A stretch of DNA of 64,000 nt from Paraburkholderia sp. BL9I2N2 (GCF_004339745.1 NZ_SMGP01000002.1:1550001-1614000); one strand, 5' to 3'; positions 8,730-17,291 are shown, counted from the stretch's first letter. Numbers and translations: made by a program. Notes: generated from the letters alone by a model not told the origin.

Positions 8730-9155
8730 ATGACCAAGATCGAAACCGTCCTGCTCACCGGCAAAACCCACACGAAGTTCAGCGGCCGCGGCGGCCGCGT
8801 CGACCTCAATCTGTCGACGGCCAAAGGCGCCGGCGACGACATCGCGTTCCCGGCCGTCCAGGCGCATCCGACCGCGGAGCAGCTGTTCGCGGGCGCCTGG
8901 TCGGCCTGTTACATCTCCGCGATCGGCCTCGTGGCTCAGGCGAAGAAGGTGACGCTTCCGGCCGATCTGTCGGTGGATATCGAGGTGGATCTGGGCATGA
9001 CCGGCGACGCCTACTTCCTGCAGGCACGCTTCGACGTCAGCGTGCCGGGCGTGGCGCGCGAAGTCGCCGAGGCCCTCGCGCACGAAGCGCACGAAATCTG
9101 CCCGTATTCGAAAGCAACGCGCGGAAACATCGACGTCGTGGTCAACGTGGTCTGA
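8730..9155 (+). CDS. ohr: Organic hydroperoxide resistance protein
   Basis: 141 residues, full length. Ohr enzymes are thiol peroxidases that reduce organic and fatty-acid hydroperoxides, with electrons from lipoylated proteins. The peroxidatic cysteine is Cys60 in AWSACY and the resolving cysteine is Cys124 in ICPYSKATRGN, both conserved in Ohr rather than OsmC. AAGGA at 8718-8722 precedes the ATG by 7 bases. The promoter carries the OhrR palindrome, so induction by organic peroxide is expected. Confidence 0.95.
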   Translation: MTKIETVLLTGKTHTKFSGRGGRVDLNLSTAKGAGDDIAFPAVQAHPTAEQLFAGAWSACYISAIGLVAQAKKVTLPADLSVDIEVDLGMTGDAYFLQARFDVSVPGVAREVAEALAHEAHEICPYSKATRGNIDVVVNVV

Positions 9156-9243
9156 TCCTTTTCCATCACAGAACCGGCTTTTCGGGGCGCGATCCGGCAA
9201 GGCTCGCGCCTCTTACCAAACATCTTTTAAGCGGAGTTCCATC

Positions 9244-9516
9244 ATGAAAACCAAATTCGTTGCTGCATTGCTCGTCGCACTTTCTGCTTCCGCCGCCGCG
9301 CCCGCATTCGCCAGCGGCTATGGTCCGGCCCCCTTCTATCGCCCTTCGGTCGGCGCCCCGGCGTCGCAACGCGGGCAGAGCGCGCAAACCGTCGCGGCGA
9401 GTGCCGACGACGCAGCCGGCTCGCAAGCCGCGTATGGCGGTGTCGTCTCCGGCCACTCCGAGTCCGCGAGCCGCGCCGCCGTCGCGCTTCACGACAATCT
9501 TTACGCACGTCACTAA
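9244..9516 (+). CDS. Small exported protein of unknown function
   Basis: 90 residues. MKTKFVAALLVALSASAAAP is a clear signal peptide with cleavage likely after AFA (near residue 24). The mature ~65 residues are Ala/Gly/Ser-rich with GYGPAPFYRP at the front and no cysteine. It resembles the small exported proteins common in Burkholderia stress loci, but I do not recognise a named family. A GCGGAG RBS sits 7 bases before the ATG. It follows ohr by 88 bases and is followed by a hairpin, so it may share the peroxide-inducible transcript. Confidence 0.7.
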   Translation: MKTKFVAALLVALSASAAAPAFASGYGPAPFYRPSVGAPASQRGQSAQTVAASADDAAGSQAAYGGVVSGHSESASRAAVALHDNLYARH

Positions 9517-9525
9517 AGCGCGCCG

Positions 9526-9551
9526 CCGGCCGCGGCACGCAGCGCGGCCGG
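9526..9551 (+). terminator. GC-rich hairpin after the small exported protein gene
   Basis: CCGGCCGCG (9526-9534) and CGCGGCCGG (9543-9551) form a perfect 9-bp stem with an 8-base loop. Only a short TTAGCTT follows, so it is a weak or Rho-assisted terminator, separating the ohr unit from msrA. Confidence 0.5.
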
Positions 9552-9687
9552 TTAGCTTGCCAATGCCCCAGGTCGGCACGATGGGCTTTGCCCGCCGGCC
9601 GACTGGCCTGGCCGATCTCTGGCATGCTTGCGGGACCGCAGCCGATAAAACGGCGAGCCAACCACTGACGAAAAGGATTGGATAGAA

Positions 9688-10194
9688 ATGACGACGCAAA
9701 CCGAAACCGCCATCCTGGCCGGCGGCTGCTTCTGGGGCATGCAAGACCTGCTGCGGCGCTATCCCGGCGTGCTGTCCACGCGTGTGGGCTACACGGGCGG
9801 CGACGTGCCCAACGCCACTTACCGCAACCACGGCACGCACGCAGAGGCGCTCGAAATCGTGTTCGACCCGCGCCAGATCAGCTATCGCAAGATCCTGGAG
9901 TTTTTCTTCCAGATCCACGATCCGACGACGAAGAACCGCCAGGGCAACGACATCGGCATGAGCTACCGCTCGGCCATCTTCTATCTCGACGATGAGCAGA
10001 AGCGAGTGGCCGAGAACACCATCGCCGACGTCGAGGCATCGGATCTCTGGCCCGGCAAGGTCGTCACCGAGATCGTTCCCGCCGGCCCGTTCTGGGAAGC
10101 CGAGCCGGAACATCAGGACTATCTGGAGCGCATTCCCGACGGATACACGTGCCACTTCGTCCGCCCGAACTGGAAGCTGCCCGAGCGCGGCTGA
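9688..10194 (+). CDS. msrA: Peptide-methionine (S)-S-oxide reductase
   Basis: 168 residues. MsrA repairs methionine S-sulfoxide in proteins with thioredoxin as reductant. The active-site GGCFWGMQ has the catalytic Cys14, and the downstream GYTGGD, EALEIVFDP and GNDIGMSYRSAIFY segments are canonical. It has no signal peptide, so it is cytoplasmic. Its place between ohr and ohrR groups it with oxidant defence, but no OhrR palindrome is seen directly upstream. A strong hairpin at 10239-10273 follows. Confidence 0.95.
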   Translation: MTTQTETAILAGGCFWGMQDLLRRYPGVLSTRVGYTGGDVPNATYRNHGTHAEALEIVFDPRQISYRKILEFFFQIHDPTTKNRQGNDIGMSYRSAIFYLDDEQKRVAENTIADVEASDLWPGKVVTEIVPAGPFWEAEPEHQDYLERIPDGYTCHFVRPNWKLPERG

Positions 10195-10238
10195 AGGTTA
10201 AATCAAGCGCCAACGGTCGAGCAACGCCGTGGCGCAAA

Positions 10239-10273
10239 GAAGAAGCCCGCGAACATCGTTCGCGGGCTTCTTC
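10239..10273. terminator. Bidirectional terminator between msrA and ohrR
   Basis: GAAGAAGCCCGCGAAC and GTTCGCGGGCTTCTTC form a perfect 16-bp stem with a 3-base loop, followed by GTTTT on the plus strand. It lies between the convergent msrA and ohrR genes, so it can end both. Confidence 0.85.
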
Positions 10274-10319
10274 GTTTTGAAAGGCGCTTGATGCGCGCAC
10301 GGATCGCGTGATCCGCCGC

Positions 10320-10781
10320 TCATTCCCCGTTCTGAACCGCTTTGACGAGATTGTTGCGCAGCGTCACGATCGCCTTCTGCACTTTTGAGAACTCGTCCGG
10401 CGCGAGGCCGGTTGCCTCAACGAGGTCCATGTTCAGGCCTTTTTCGCGCAAACGCCGACCGCTTTTCGTCAAGCCGACCCGCACCTGACGCTCGTCTTCG
10501 GGGTCCCGCTGCCGTTCCACATAGCCCGCCGCCTCCAGCTTCTTCAGGATCGGCGTGAGCGTGTTGGACTCCAGGAACAGTTTCTCGCCCAGACTGCTGA
10601 CGGTCTGGTTGTCCTCCTCCCACAGCGCAATGATGGTGATGTATTGCGTATAGGTGAGCCCAAGCTCTTCGAGAATCGGCTTGTATGCCTTGCCGAACGC
10701 CAGGTTCGCGGAATAGACCGCAAAGCACAGGAAGTCGGAGAGCTTCACATCCGCGGAAGCTGGTTGGTCGGTCGATTTCAT
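10320..10781 (-). CDS. ohrR: MarR-family organic-peroxide sensor/repressor
   Basis: 153 residues. OhrR represses ohr and releases DNA when its reactive N-terminal cysteine is oxidised by organic hydroperoxide. Here that residue is Cys19 in DFLCFAVYSAN, the exact family context, with the conserved Tyr residues nearby. The winged helix covers about 60-110 (LFLESNTLTPILKKLEAAGYV, then DERQVRVGLT). The gene is transcribed towards msrA, and its promoter carries the same palindrome as ohr, so autorepression is likely. Confidence 0.95.
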   Translation of the reverse strand: MKSTDQPASADVKLSDFLCFAVYSANLAFGKAYKPILEELGLTYTQYITIIALWEEDNQTVSSLGEKLFLESNTLTPILKKLEAAGYVERQRDPEDERQVRVGLTKSGRRLREKGLNMDLVEATGLAPDEFSKVQKAIVTLRNNLVKAVQNGE

Positions 10782-10822
10782 CTGCGTCCTCGTTGGGTAG
10801 AGGCTAACGCCTCGCTAACGAC

Positions 10823-10841
10823 ATTATACATCGCATGCGAT
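10823..10841 (-). promoter_or_regulatory. ohrR promoter -10 with adjoining OhrR operator
   Basis: On the minus strand a perfect TATAAT (10828-10823) lies 42 bases before the ohrR ATG. Immediately upstream is the perfect 12-bp palindrome ATCGCATGCGAT (10830-10841), identical to the core of the ohr operator. The operator thus occupies the -35/-10 spacer. The -35 itself is poor (TTACGA). Confidence 0.7.
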
Positions 10842-11007
10842 TTTATCGTAATCGCGTCAAATTTGCCGGGTTGGCGGACGAGCACTGACGATCGGCTTCA
10901 CCGGCCCCGTCGGCACGAGTAAGCTACCAGCGCAGACAATCACGACCTCGAATCGGCCGCTGCGCCGAGGATTTGAAGGTCCGCACGAATTTCCCTGGGA
11001 GAGCGTC

Positions 11008-12261
11008 TTGAAGCGGATCGTGGTGATCGGCGCAGGCTTCGCCGGACTCTGGAGCGCGGTGGGCGCGGCGCGCAAACTCGACGAACTGCGCGTTCCCGCC
11101 GATCAGGTGGAGGTGGTCGTCATCAACGGCACGCCGTACCACAGTATTCGGGTGCGGAATTACGAACAGAATCTGGACGAGACGCGCGTGCCGCTAGCCG
11201 ATGTGCTCGAGCCGATCGGCGTGCGGCTCGTCGAAGGCACGGTATCCGGCATCGATGTGGCGAACGGCGGCATCACGCTTCAGACCCAAGGACAGACGCA
11301 AACACTGGCTTACGACCGGCTCGTCATCGCGGCGGGCAGCCAACTCGTCCACCCCGATATTCCCGGTTTGACCGAGCACGCGTTCGACGTCGATACGTTC
11401 TCTGGCGCAACGAAACTCGCCGCGCATCTGCGCGGCTTGCCGTCGCTCGCGAGCGCGGCGAGTGCGGCGAGTGCGGCGAGTGCGACAAGTGCGTTTACGG
11501 CCGTGGTGGTCGGCGCCGGTTTGACCGGAATCGAACTGGCGGCCGAACTGCCGGCGCGGCTGCGCGGCATCGCGGGCGACGCGCATCGCGACGCCGTGCA
11601 CGTCGTGCTGGCCGATCGCTCGGCGAAGATCGGCCAGGCCATGGGCGGCGCGCAGTCTGTCATCGAGCGCGCAATGGATGCCCTCGGCGTCGAGATGCTC
11701 GCCGGCGTGTCCTTGCAGTCAGTGGACGCCGACGGCGTCGAGCTCACGAATGGCCGGCGCATTGAAGCGGCCACGGTGATCTGGTGCGGCGGCATGCGCG
11801 CGAACGCGCTGACCGCGCAAATCCCCGTGACACTCGATCCGCTCGGACGCCTTCCAGTGGATGCGTTCATGCGCGTGGAAAACGTAGCGCATGTATTCGC
11901 TGCCGGCGATTGCGCGCGCGTGTTGATCGACGGCGCGCGGCCATCCGTCATGTCATGCCAGCACAGCCGGCCGATGGGACGCTATGCCGGTCACAACGTC
12001 GTCTGCGATCTGTTCGGCGGAGAGATGCTGCCGCTTCATATCGACTGGTACACGACCATTCTCGATCTCGGTCCCTGGGGCGCCGTGTACACGGAGGGTT
12101 GGGACCGGCATCTCGTGTCCGAAGGCGACGCCGCCAAGACGACGAAGCAAACCATCAACTGCGTACGCATCTACCCGCCGCGCACTCGCGTTCGGGACGA
12201 CATTCTGCAAGCTGCCGCGCCCGTCGTGCAGACCCCGCCGCCAACAGCCGCGGCCCGATAA
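11008..12261 (+). CDS. FAD-dependent NAD(P)H oxidoreductase, type II NADH dehydrogenase-like
   Basis: 417 residues from a TTG start preceded by GGGAGAG. Two Rossmann motifs are visible: the FAD site VIGAGFAGLWSA at residue 5 onward and the NAD(P)H site VVGAGLTGIELAAEL near 168. The FAD-contact segment VFAAGDCAR is near residue 297. This layout fits the NDH-2/disulfide-reductase-like superfamily; it lacks a clear C-terminal membrane anchor. A run of ASA tripeptides at about 148-162 lies between the domains. It stands alone with no cofactor-specific partner, so the electron acceptor is unknown. Confidence 0.85.
   Translation: MKRIVVIGAGFAGLWSAVGAARKLDELRVPADQVEVVVINGTPYHSIRVRNYEQNLDETRVPLADVLEPIGVRLVEGTVSGIDVANGGITLQTQGQTQTLAYDRLVIAAGSQLVHPDIPGLTEHAFDVDTFSGATKLAAHLRGLPSLASAASAASAASATSAFTAVVVGAGLTGIELAAELPARLRGIAGDAHRDAVHVVLADRSAKIGQAMGGAQSVIERAMDALGVEMLAGVSLQSVDADGVELTNGRRIEAATVIWCGGMRANALTAQIPVTLDPLGRLPVDAFMRVENVAHVFAAGDCARVLIDGARPSVMSCQHSRPMGRYAGHNVVCDLFGGEMLPLHIDWYTTILDLGPWGAVYTEGWDRHLVSEGDAAKTTKQTINCVRIYPPRTRVRDDILQAAAPVVQTPPPTAAAR
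11449..11493 (+). repeat. Five tandem 9-bp units inside the flavoprotein gene
   Basis: Units read GCGAGCGCG, then three GCGAGTGCG, then ACAAGTGCG. They encode ASA repeats in an inter-domain linker. Unit length is a multiple of three, so copy-number change would keep the frame. Confidence 0.75.
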
Positions 12262-12309
12262 ACACGCGGAGTTCACGAAACCACGCAAATCGATCCGGTT
12301 GTCAGAAAT

Positions 12310-12521
12310 ACGCGCCGCACACGCAACTGGATGTGATGCCGGGCCTCGTCGATCACGAAATCTTCGCCAACGAATGTGATCAGTACGGCCGGGACACGTG
12401 GCCGGAAATGTGTATCGATGCGCCCGGCGTGGATCGCACCGAACTGCACGAGTACATTGGAAATGCGGCGCTGAAGTTCTTCGACACCAATCTGAATGTG
12501 ACGCGCAGCCCGCAAAACTAA
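12310..12521 (+). pseudogene. C-terminal remnant of an alpha/beta hydrolase
   Basis: The frame encodes LDVMPGLVDHEIFANECDQ, then GRDTWPEMCIDAPGVDR and a closing AALKFFDTNL. This order resembles the C-terminal end of COG4188-type alpha/beta hydrolases (predicted dienelactone or acetylhydrolases), where the His of the catalytic triad precedes a conserved Cys pair and a GVDR segment. No nucleophile region or proper start lies upstream, because the preceding bases belong to the flavoprotein gene's end. It looks like a decayed fragment. Confidence 0.45.
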
Positions 12522-12537
12522 TCTAATCGCTCAACGT

Positions 12538-12942
12538 TCAAGCCGTGCCATTGGATTCGAGTTGCGCTTCGATGGCCGCCTTATCGATCACTGACCACAC
12601 CTGCTCGATCTTTCCATTGCGGAATTGATAGAACACGTTCTCCGTGAAGGAAACGCGCTTTCCGTTGACGGCGAGGCCGAGGAACGTGCCCTTTGGCGTA
12701 CAGACGAAGCCGAGCCGGCTGGCTATATAAGGCGGATCGGAAATCAACAACTGAATGTCGAAATGAAGGTCCGGAATTTCACGGAAGTCTCTCTCGAGCA
12801 TCTCGCGATAGCCGGATAAGCCGATGCGCTGACCGTTGTAGTGCGCGTCGTCGTCGACGAACTGGCCGAGATTCGGCCAGTCCTGTTTGTTCAGGCAGGC
12901 AATGTAATTCCGGTAGAGGTTGGAGAGATCGGTCGTGTCCAC
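12538..12942 (-). CDS. SnoaL-like (NTF2-fold) polyketide-cyclase-type protein
   Basis: 134 residues from a GTG start with GGAG 8 bases upstream. The pattern YIACLNKQDWPNLGQFV, then a GYREMLERDF helix, a PDLHFDIQLLI strand and a final ENVFYQFRNGKIEQVWSVID is the SnoaL-like ester-cyclase fold. Members range from aldol cyclases to catalytically silent binding proteins. No cluster for a secondary metabolite is nearby, so the ligand is unknown. Confidence 0.8.
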   Translation of the reverse strand: MDTTDLSNLYRNYIACLNKQDWPNLGQFVDDDAHYNGQRIGLSGYREMLERDFREIPDLHFDIQLLISDPPYIASRLGFVCTPKGTFLGLAVNGKRVSFTENVFYQFRNGKIEQVWSVIDKAAIEAQLESNGTA

Positions 12943-13005
12943 GGCAATTGCTCCGTCCTTGTACGAGGTCCGTGCTGCGAGCCTAGCGCATCCAGCGGCA
13001 CGACG

Positions 13006-14178
13006 TCAGGCCGCCGCACCAACTTGCGCGCGTTGCATACCAACCGCCTCCAGCACCGCCTGCGCGACCCGCTCGACGCTCGGCCAGTTTCGTGCGTGTT
13101 CGCCCGCGACATACTGCTCGGGCGACACGCTGCGATACGGCGGCGGATAACCCCAGATGGCGTCGTGCCGGTCGGGTTTGGTCACGCTCCCGCCGATCAC
13201 CGCGACGGTAGGACGACGAAACGCCGCCGCGACGTGCATCAGCATCGACGAGTTCGTCAGCACGACGCCGGCCCCTTCGGTGAGGGCGAACATGATGCGC
13301 ATCGGCACTTCGCCCGCCAGCGAGCGGACCGGCACGTCCGGCCCCGCCGCTGCGATCGCCTCGGCGGCGCGCAACTGATCCGCCTTGCTGCCGACGATCA
13401 CGATATCGCACGCGTCGCCGGCTTTTTCCAGTGTCTGTGCGATCTGCGCGAGCGCGGCGCCGACCTGGCGTGCGTCCCACGCCTTGGTGGGAACACCGGC
13501 CCCGACGCCGACGATCAACCGCACGGTTCGGCGCCCCGGCACGCCGCCCGCATTCCAGATTTGCGCGGCTGTTGCACGCTCGACGTCGGTCAGGAACAGT
13601 TGCGGGCGCGCTTCCGGCAGCGCCGTCGCGCCGAGCAGTTCGCCCTGCGCGAGCGCCGCGCGTCCACATTGCCGGGCGGCGAATTCGATAAACGCCTGAC
13701 ATCCGCTCCAGCCGCCGCGATAACCGCGCACGCCGATGCGATAGCGCACGCCCGTGCGCATCATCAGCAGCGCGCCCATATAGCTGCCGAGCACGTCGAT
13801 ACCGACATCAAAGCCGCCGCGCGCGCGCAGTAAGGCAACCTGCGGGGACTTCGACAGAAAACGCAACACGTTGCCGTGTGAGCGGTCCTCGACCAGCTTG
13901 TTGTTCCAGGGCGCGTCGATCTCCACGATCTCGTCGACGAAGGGATTGTTCTCGAGTATCGGACGCCCCCAACTGCCCACGCCGGCGATCAGGCGCGTCG
14001 TCGGAAAGCGTTTGCGCAGCGCCTCGAAGAGCGGCGTGGTGGTGAGCAGTTCGCCGAAATCGTTCGGACGCAGCACCAGAATCTCGCGCGGCGTGTCACG
14101 ATTCGGATCGAACCGTGGCGGGTAGAAACGGGCCATCAACCAGACCGGCGTTTCGATCAGCAGACTTTTCCAACCCAT
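13006..14178 (-). CDS. Glycosyltransferase family 9 (heptosyltransferase-like)
   Basis: 390 residues from ATG 14178, after GGAGAAG. GT9 enzymes transfer ADP-heptose or similar sugars to lipopolysaccharide core. Features are ILVLRPNDFGELLTTTP near residue 32 (N-terminal acceptor domain), a mid-protein GVGAGVPTKAWD segment where family members read G....KRWP for donor binding, and the C-terminal LTNSSMLMHVAAAFRRPTVAVIG segment, positions about 315-337, matching the T.....H.A.A...P.V...G core. No other LPS genes are adjacent. The frame stays open upstream to 14355, but that part lacks an RBS and homology. Confidence 0.87.
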   Translation of the reverse strand: MGWKSLLIETPVWLMARFYPPRFDPNRDTPREILVLRPNDFGELLTTTPLFEALRKRFPTTRLIAGVGSWGRPILENNPFVDEIVEIDAPWNNKLVEDRSHGNVLRFLSKSPQVALLRARGGFDVGIDVLGSYMGALLMMRTGVRYRIGVRGYRGGWSGCQAFIEFAARQCGRAALAQGELLGATALPEARPQLFLTDVERATAAQIWNAGGVPGRRTVRLIVGVGAGVPTKAWDARQVGAALAQIAQTLEKAGDACDIVIVGSKADQLRAAEAIAAAGPDVPVRSLAGEVPMRIMFALTEGAGVVLTNSSMLMHVAAAFRRPTVAVIGGSVTKPDRHDAIWGYPPPYRSVSPEQYVAGEHARNWPSVERVAQAVLEAVGMQRAQVGAAA

Positions 14179-14445
14179 TGCTTCTCCAATGCGGCAGGTG
14201 GTGATCGCCGTCACCGTGCATCGGTTCGCGCGGCAGGCGGCCCGGACGCGCAGGGCGCAAGTGTGCCGCAGGCGCCGCCCGGATAGCGCTTTCGATTGTG
14301 CATGGTTGCCGCAGCGCGCTCTGTGGCCGGGCGTACAGAGCCGTGCGCTGCGCATGCGTGCGCCGCGTAAAATCCCCGCCGGTCGAATCTTGCCGCGTCG
14401 CCCGCGAATACCGCCGGGGACGCCGCCCGGTTCTGCGCCTCGCTC

Positions 14446-15609
14446 TCAGCAGGTCTCGACCGCGCGGCGATTTGCTGCACGGCCGGCGAACACCAGTATC
14501 AAGCCCGCCGCGGCCAGCACCGCGCCGGCAATCGGTACGGCCGTGTAGCCCAATCCCGCCGAAATCACCGCGCCGCCGGCAGCGGCGCCCAGCGCATTGC
14601 CGAGATTGAACGCGCCCACATTGACCGACGACGCCAGCCCCGGCGCGTCGGCCGCCGCGTGCATCACGCGAATCTGGACCGGCGGCACGATCGCGAACGT
14701 GGCCGCGCCCCACACGAGCATGCCGATCAACGCCCCCACGTGGCTGGTGAGAACGAACGGCAGCGCCACCATGATGACCGCCAGCGCGCCGAGAAACAGC
14801 TTGGTGCTGCCGTCGAGCGACCAGTCGGCGAGCCGACCGCCCAGCCCGTTGCCGATCGTGAAGCCGATGCCGATCAGCACCAGCGCAATCGTGACGAAAC
14901 CGGCGGAGGCGCCCGTCATATTCTCGAGCACCGGCGCCACATAGGTGTAAAGCGTGAACATCGCGCCGGCGCCCATGACCGTGGTGGCCATCGCCATCAG
15001 CACGTCAGGACGGGCCAGCACGCGCAACTCGCGGCGAATGTCCGGCATCTTGCCTGCGTCGCCTCGAGGCAACGCGACGGCCAATGCGGCGATCGCCAGC
15101 ACACCGAGTCCGGCGGTGCCGGCGAACGCCATGCGCCAGCCGATCTGCTGACCGATCCAGGTCGCCGCCGGCACGCCGCCGATGTTGGCGATCGTCAGGC
15201 CCATGAACATGGTGGCGACCGCGCTCGCGCGCTTCTCACGCGACACGAGATTCGCCGCGACCACCGAGCCGATGCCGAAGAACGCGCCGTGGTTCAGGCT
15301 CGTCACGAGGCGCGCGGCGAGCAGCGTCCAGTAGCCGGGAGCCATCGCCGAGAGCAGATTGCCGATGACGAAGATCGACATGAGCGCGATCAGCGCTTTC
15401 TTCGCGCGCAGCCTGCCGAAGGCGAGCGTCATCAACGGCGCGCCCAGCATGACGCCGAGCGCATAGGCGCTGATCAGCAGGCCCGCGGCCGGAATGGAAA
15501 CGCCCACGCCGTTCGCGATCACCGGCAACAAACCCATTGGCGCGAATTCCGTGGTGCCGATGCCGAATGCGCCGACAGCCAGGGCCAGCAATGCCCAGGT
15601 TGATTTCAT
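14446..15609 (-). CDS. MFS transporter, DHA1 type (AraJ/YdhP-like)
   Basis: 387 residues with 12 predicted membrane helices. The N-terminal GIGTTEFAPMGLLPVIA motif and the loop-2/3 GAPLMTLAFGRLRAKKAL stretch (residues about 57-74) match proton-coupled drug/sugar efflux proteins of the DHA1 family. An RBS GGAGAAAAGG precedes ATG 15609. The cognate regulator is not adjacent. The substrate may be an arabinose-like sugar or a toxic compound; sequence alone cannot tell. Confidence 0.87.
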   Translation of the reverse strand: MKSTWALLALAVGAFGIGTTEFAPMGLLPVIANGVGVSIPAAGLLISAYALGVMLGAPLMTLAFGRLRAKKALIALMSIFVIGNLLSAMAPGYWTLLAARLVTSLNHGAFFGIGSVVAANLVSREKRASAVATMFMGLTIANIGGVPAATWIGQQIGWRMAFAGTAGLGVLAIAALAVALPRGDAGKMPDIRRELRVLARPDVLMAMATTVMGAGAMFTLYTYVAPVLENMTGASAGFVTIALVLIGIGFTIGNGLGGRLADWSLDGSTKLFLGALAVIMVALPFVLTSHVGALIGMLVWGAATFAIVPPVQIRVMHAAADAPGLASSVNVGAFNLGNALGAAAGGAVISAGLGYTAVPIAGAVLAAAGLILVFAGRAANRRAVETC

Positions 15610-15801
15610 GCCTTTTCTCCGTCCAGATATCACAAGCGAAGAATTGTCGGCTAACGGCCGGCCGACAAACAGCCCTGCCGCAGCAATTGAATCTTGATCG
15701 CGAGGCACGAATGACGATTCATGCCGGAGTCCGGGCACGTCACGTGCTTCCTCATACCAACGTACGAAGCTGACTGTTGAACAGCCATCAAGGAGCCGAA
15801 A

Positions 15802-16233
15802 ATGAAAGCAAAAACTCTGATTTGCGCGACCGCACTCGCCGCGATCTGCGCCTCACAAGGCGCCTACGCGCAGATTGCCGGACTGCAACCGCTCGGTGGC
15901 ACGGTCGAGCAAACCAATGCGCTGCTGAAGGGCTGGAGCGTGCGGCGCGCCCTGGTCGACCAGCCGGTCTACAACGATCTGAACGACAAGATCGGCAGCA
16001 TCTATGACGTGATCATTTCCCCGGACCGTAAGGCGACGTATGCGGTCGTGTCGGTGGGCGGCTTCCTCGGTATGGGCAAGCACTATGTGGCGATCCCGGT
16101 CGATCACTTCGAGATCCGCGACGGCAACCTGTTCCTCGCCGGCGCGACGAAGGATGCGCTGAAGTCGGTGCCTGAGTTCGAGTACAACAAGCTCGAAAAA
16201 GCCACCAAGCCGCACAAGGTCAAAGTGGAATGA
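15802..16233 (+). CDS. Exported PRC-barrel domain protein
   Basis: 143 residues. A signal peptide (MKAKTLICATALAAICASQ, cleavage near AYAQ at 22-24) is followed by a PRC-barrel fold: VYNDLNDKIGSIYDVIISPD, then YAVVSVGGFLGMGKHYVAIPVDHFEI. PRC barrels bind partners or metabolites; exported single-domain forms are common in Burkholderiales and are often stress-linked. AAGGAG lies 7 bases upstream of the ATG. It ends at a hairpin shared with the convergent binding-protein gene. Confidence 0.85.
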   Translation: MKAKTLICATALAAICASQGAYAQIAGLQPLGGTVEQTNALLKGWSVRRALVDQPVYNDLNDKIGSIYDVIISPDRKATYAVVSVGGFLGMGKHYVAIPVDHFEIRDGNLFLAGATKDALKSVPEFEYNKLEKATKPHKVKVE

Positions 16234-16252
16234 CCGGGGTGGCAAGCCGTGA

Positions 16253-16278
16253 GCGAGAGTGAGACGACTCACGCTCGC
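16253..16278. terminator. Hairpin between convergent PRC-barrel and binding-protein genes
   Basis: GCGAGAGTGAG and CTCACGCTCGC pair over 11 positions with one mismatch around a 4-base ACGA loop. No T-run follows, but its place between two convergent stops supports a terminator role. Confidence 0.5.
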
Positions 16279-16301
16279 ACCGGCCATGCGACGGGCCGCG
16301 T

Positions 16302-17291
16302 TCAGCGATTCGCGGCCGTGACGAGTTGCAGCGGTGTTTCGATCACGCTCGACAATTCACTCTGCTTCTTCTGTTCGGTGACCGCCTTCAACGCAACGTC
16401 GACGCCGAATACGGCCTGCCGCGCGGCGAACTGATTGATCGTGGCGAGCACGCGGCCATCGGCGATCAACGGCTTGATCGCATCGATATCGTTGTAGCCG
16501 GTGACGTAGACGCCGCCGGTTCTGCCCGCATCGCGGACCGCGTCGACCGCGCCCATCGCCATATTGTCGTTGCCGCACAGCAGTCCGCGGATCTGCGGAT
16601 GTTCGCTGAGCATCTTCGATGCGGCGTCGCGGCCCTTCCCATACTCCCAATCGCCGGCCTGAACGGCGACGATATTGATGCCCGCCGCGTTCATCGCATC
16701 CCTGCAGCCGTCCGTGCGTTGCTGTGCATTGCGATCGGCTGAACTGCCTTCGATGATGCCCACCTGATCGCCCGCCTTGAGCCGCTGCGCCAGATAATTG
16801 CCCACCTGCTGCGCGCCCTTGCGATTGTTCGGACCGACGAACGGCACGGAAATGCCGGCCGCGTCCTGAAACGCCTCGTCGAGCGGATTGTCGATCGCGA
16901 CCATGATGATGCCCGCCTTGATCGCACGCGCGACGACCGCCGTTAGCGCCTTCGAATCGGTCGGCGCGATCACGACCGCGTTCATCTTCGCCTTGATCAT
17001 GTCCTCGACCATGCGGATCTGCCCGGCCGTGTCGCTTTCGGTGGCCGTGCCGCGCACCGTCAAATCGAATTGCGATGCGTAATGCTGCTGGTAGTTCTGC
17101 GCGGCGTTCGCCATCGCCACCGTGAACGGATCGCTCAGGGACTTCAGCACGAGCGCGATCTTGAGCTTGCTGCCCGGCGTGACCGCCGCATCCGCCGCGC
17201 CGCTGATGCCGGCCGCGGCCAGCGCGCCGGCAAACACCATGCGGCGGCGCATCCCCCAGGAGGACGTCCTTCGGGGCGTCTTCTGCATCAT
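16302..17291 (-). CDS. Sugar ABC transporter periplasmic binding protein (RbsB-like)
   Basis: 329 residues. The N-terminus has RRR followed by a hydrophobic core and ADAA, a signal peptide with a twin-Arg-like start. The mature part KIALVLKSLSDPF, VIAPTDSKAL, VAIDNPL, VGPNNRKGAQQVGNYL, GLLCGNDNMAMGAVDA and VTGYNDIDAIKPLIADGRVLATINQ follows the RbsB/periplasmic-binding type I fold in order. AAGGAGAG lies before the ATGATG start. No ABC ATPase or permease gene is adjacent, so it is an orphan that may serve a distant transporter or a chemoreceptor. Confidence 0.9.
   Translation of the reverse strand: MMQKTPRRTSSWGMRRRMVFAGALAAAGISGAADAAVTPGSKLKIALVLKSLSDPFTVAMANAAQNYQQHYASQFDLTVRGTATESDTAGQIRMVEDMIKAKMNAVVIAPTDSKALTAVVARAIKAGIIMVAIDNPLDEAFQDAAGISVPFVGPNNRKGAQQVGNYLAQRLKAGDQVGIIEGSSADRNAQQRTDGCRDAMNAAGINIVAVQAGDWEYGKGRDAASKMLSEHPQIRGLLCGNDNMAMGAVDAVRDAGRTGGVYVTGYNDIDAIKPLIADGRVLATINQFAARQAVFGVDVALKAVTEQKKQSELSSVIETPLQLVTAANR

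Noticed and set aside
12841..13833. A 330-codon plus-strand frame
   Set aside because: Antisense to the SnoaL-like and GT9 genes; no domain seen.
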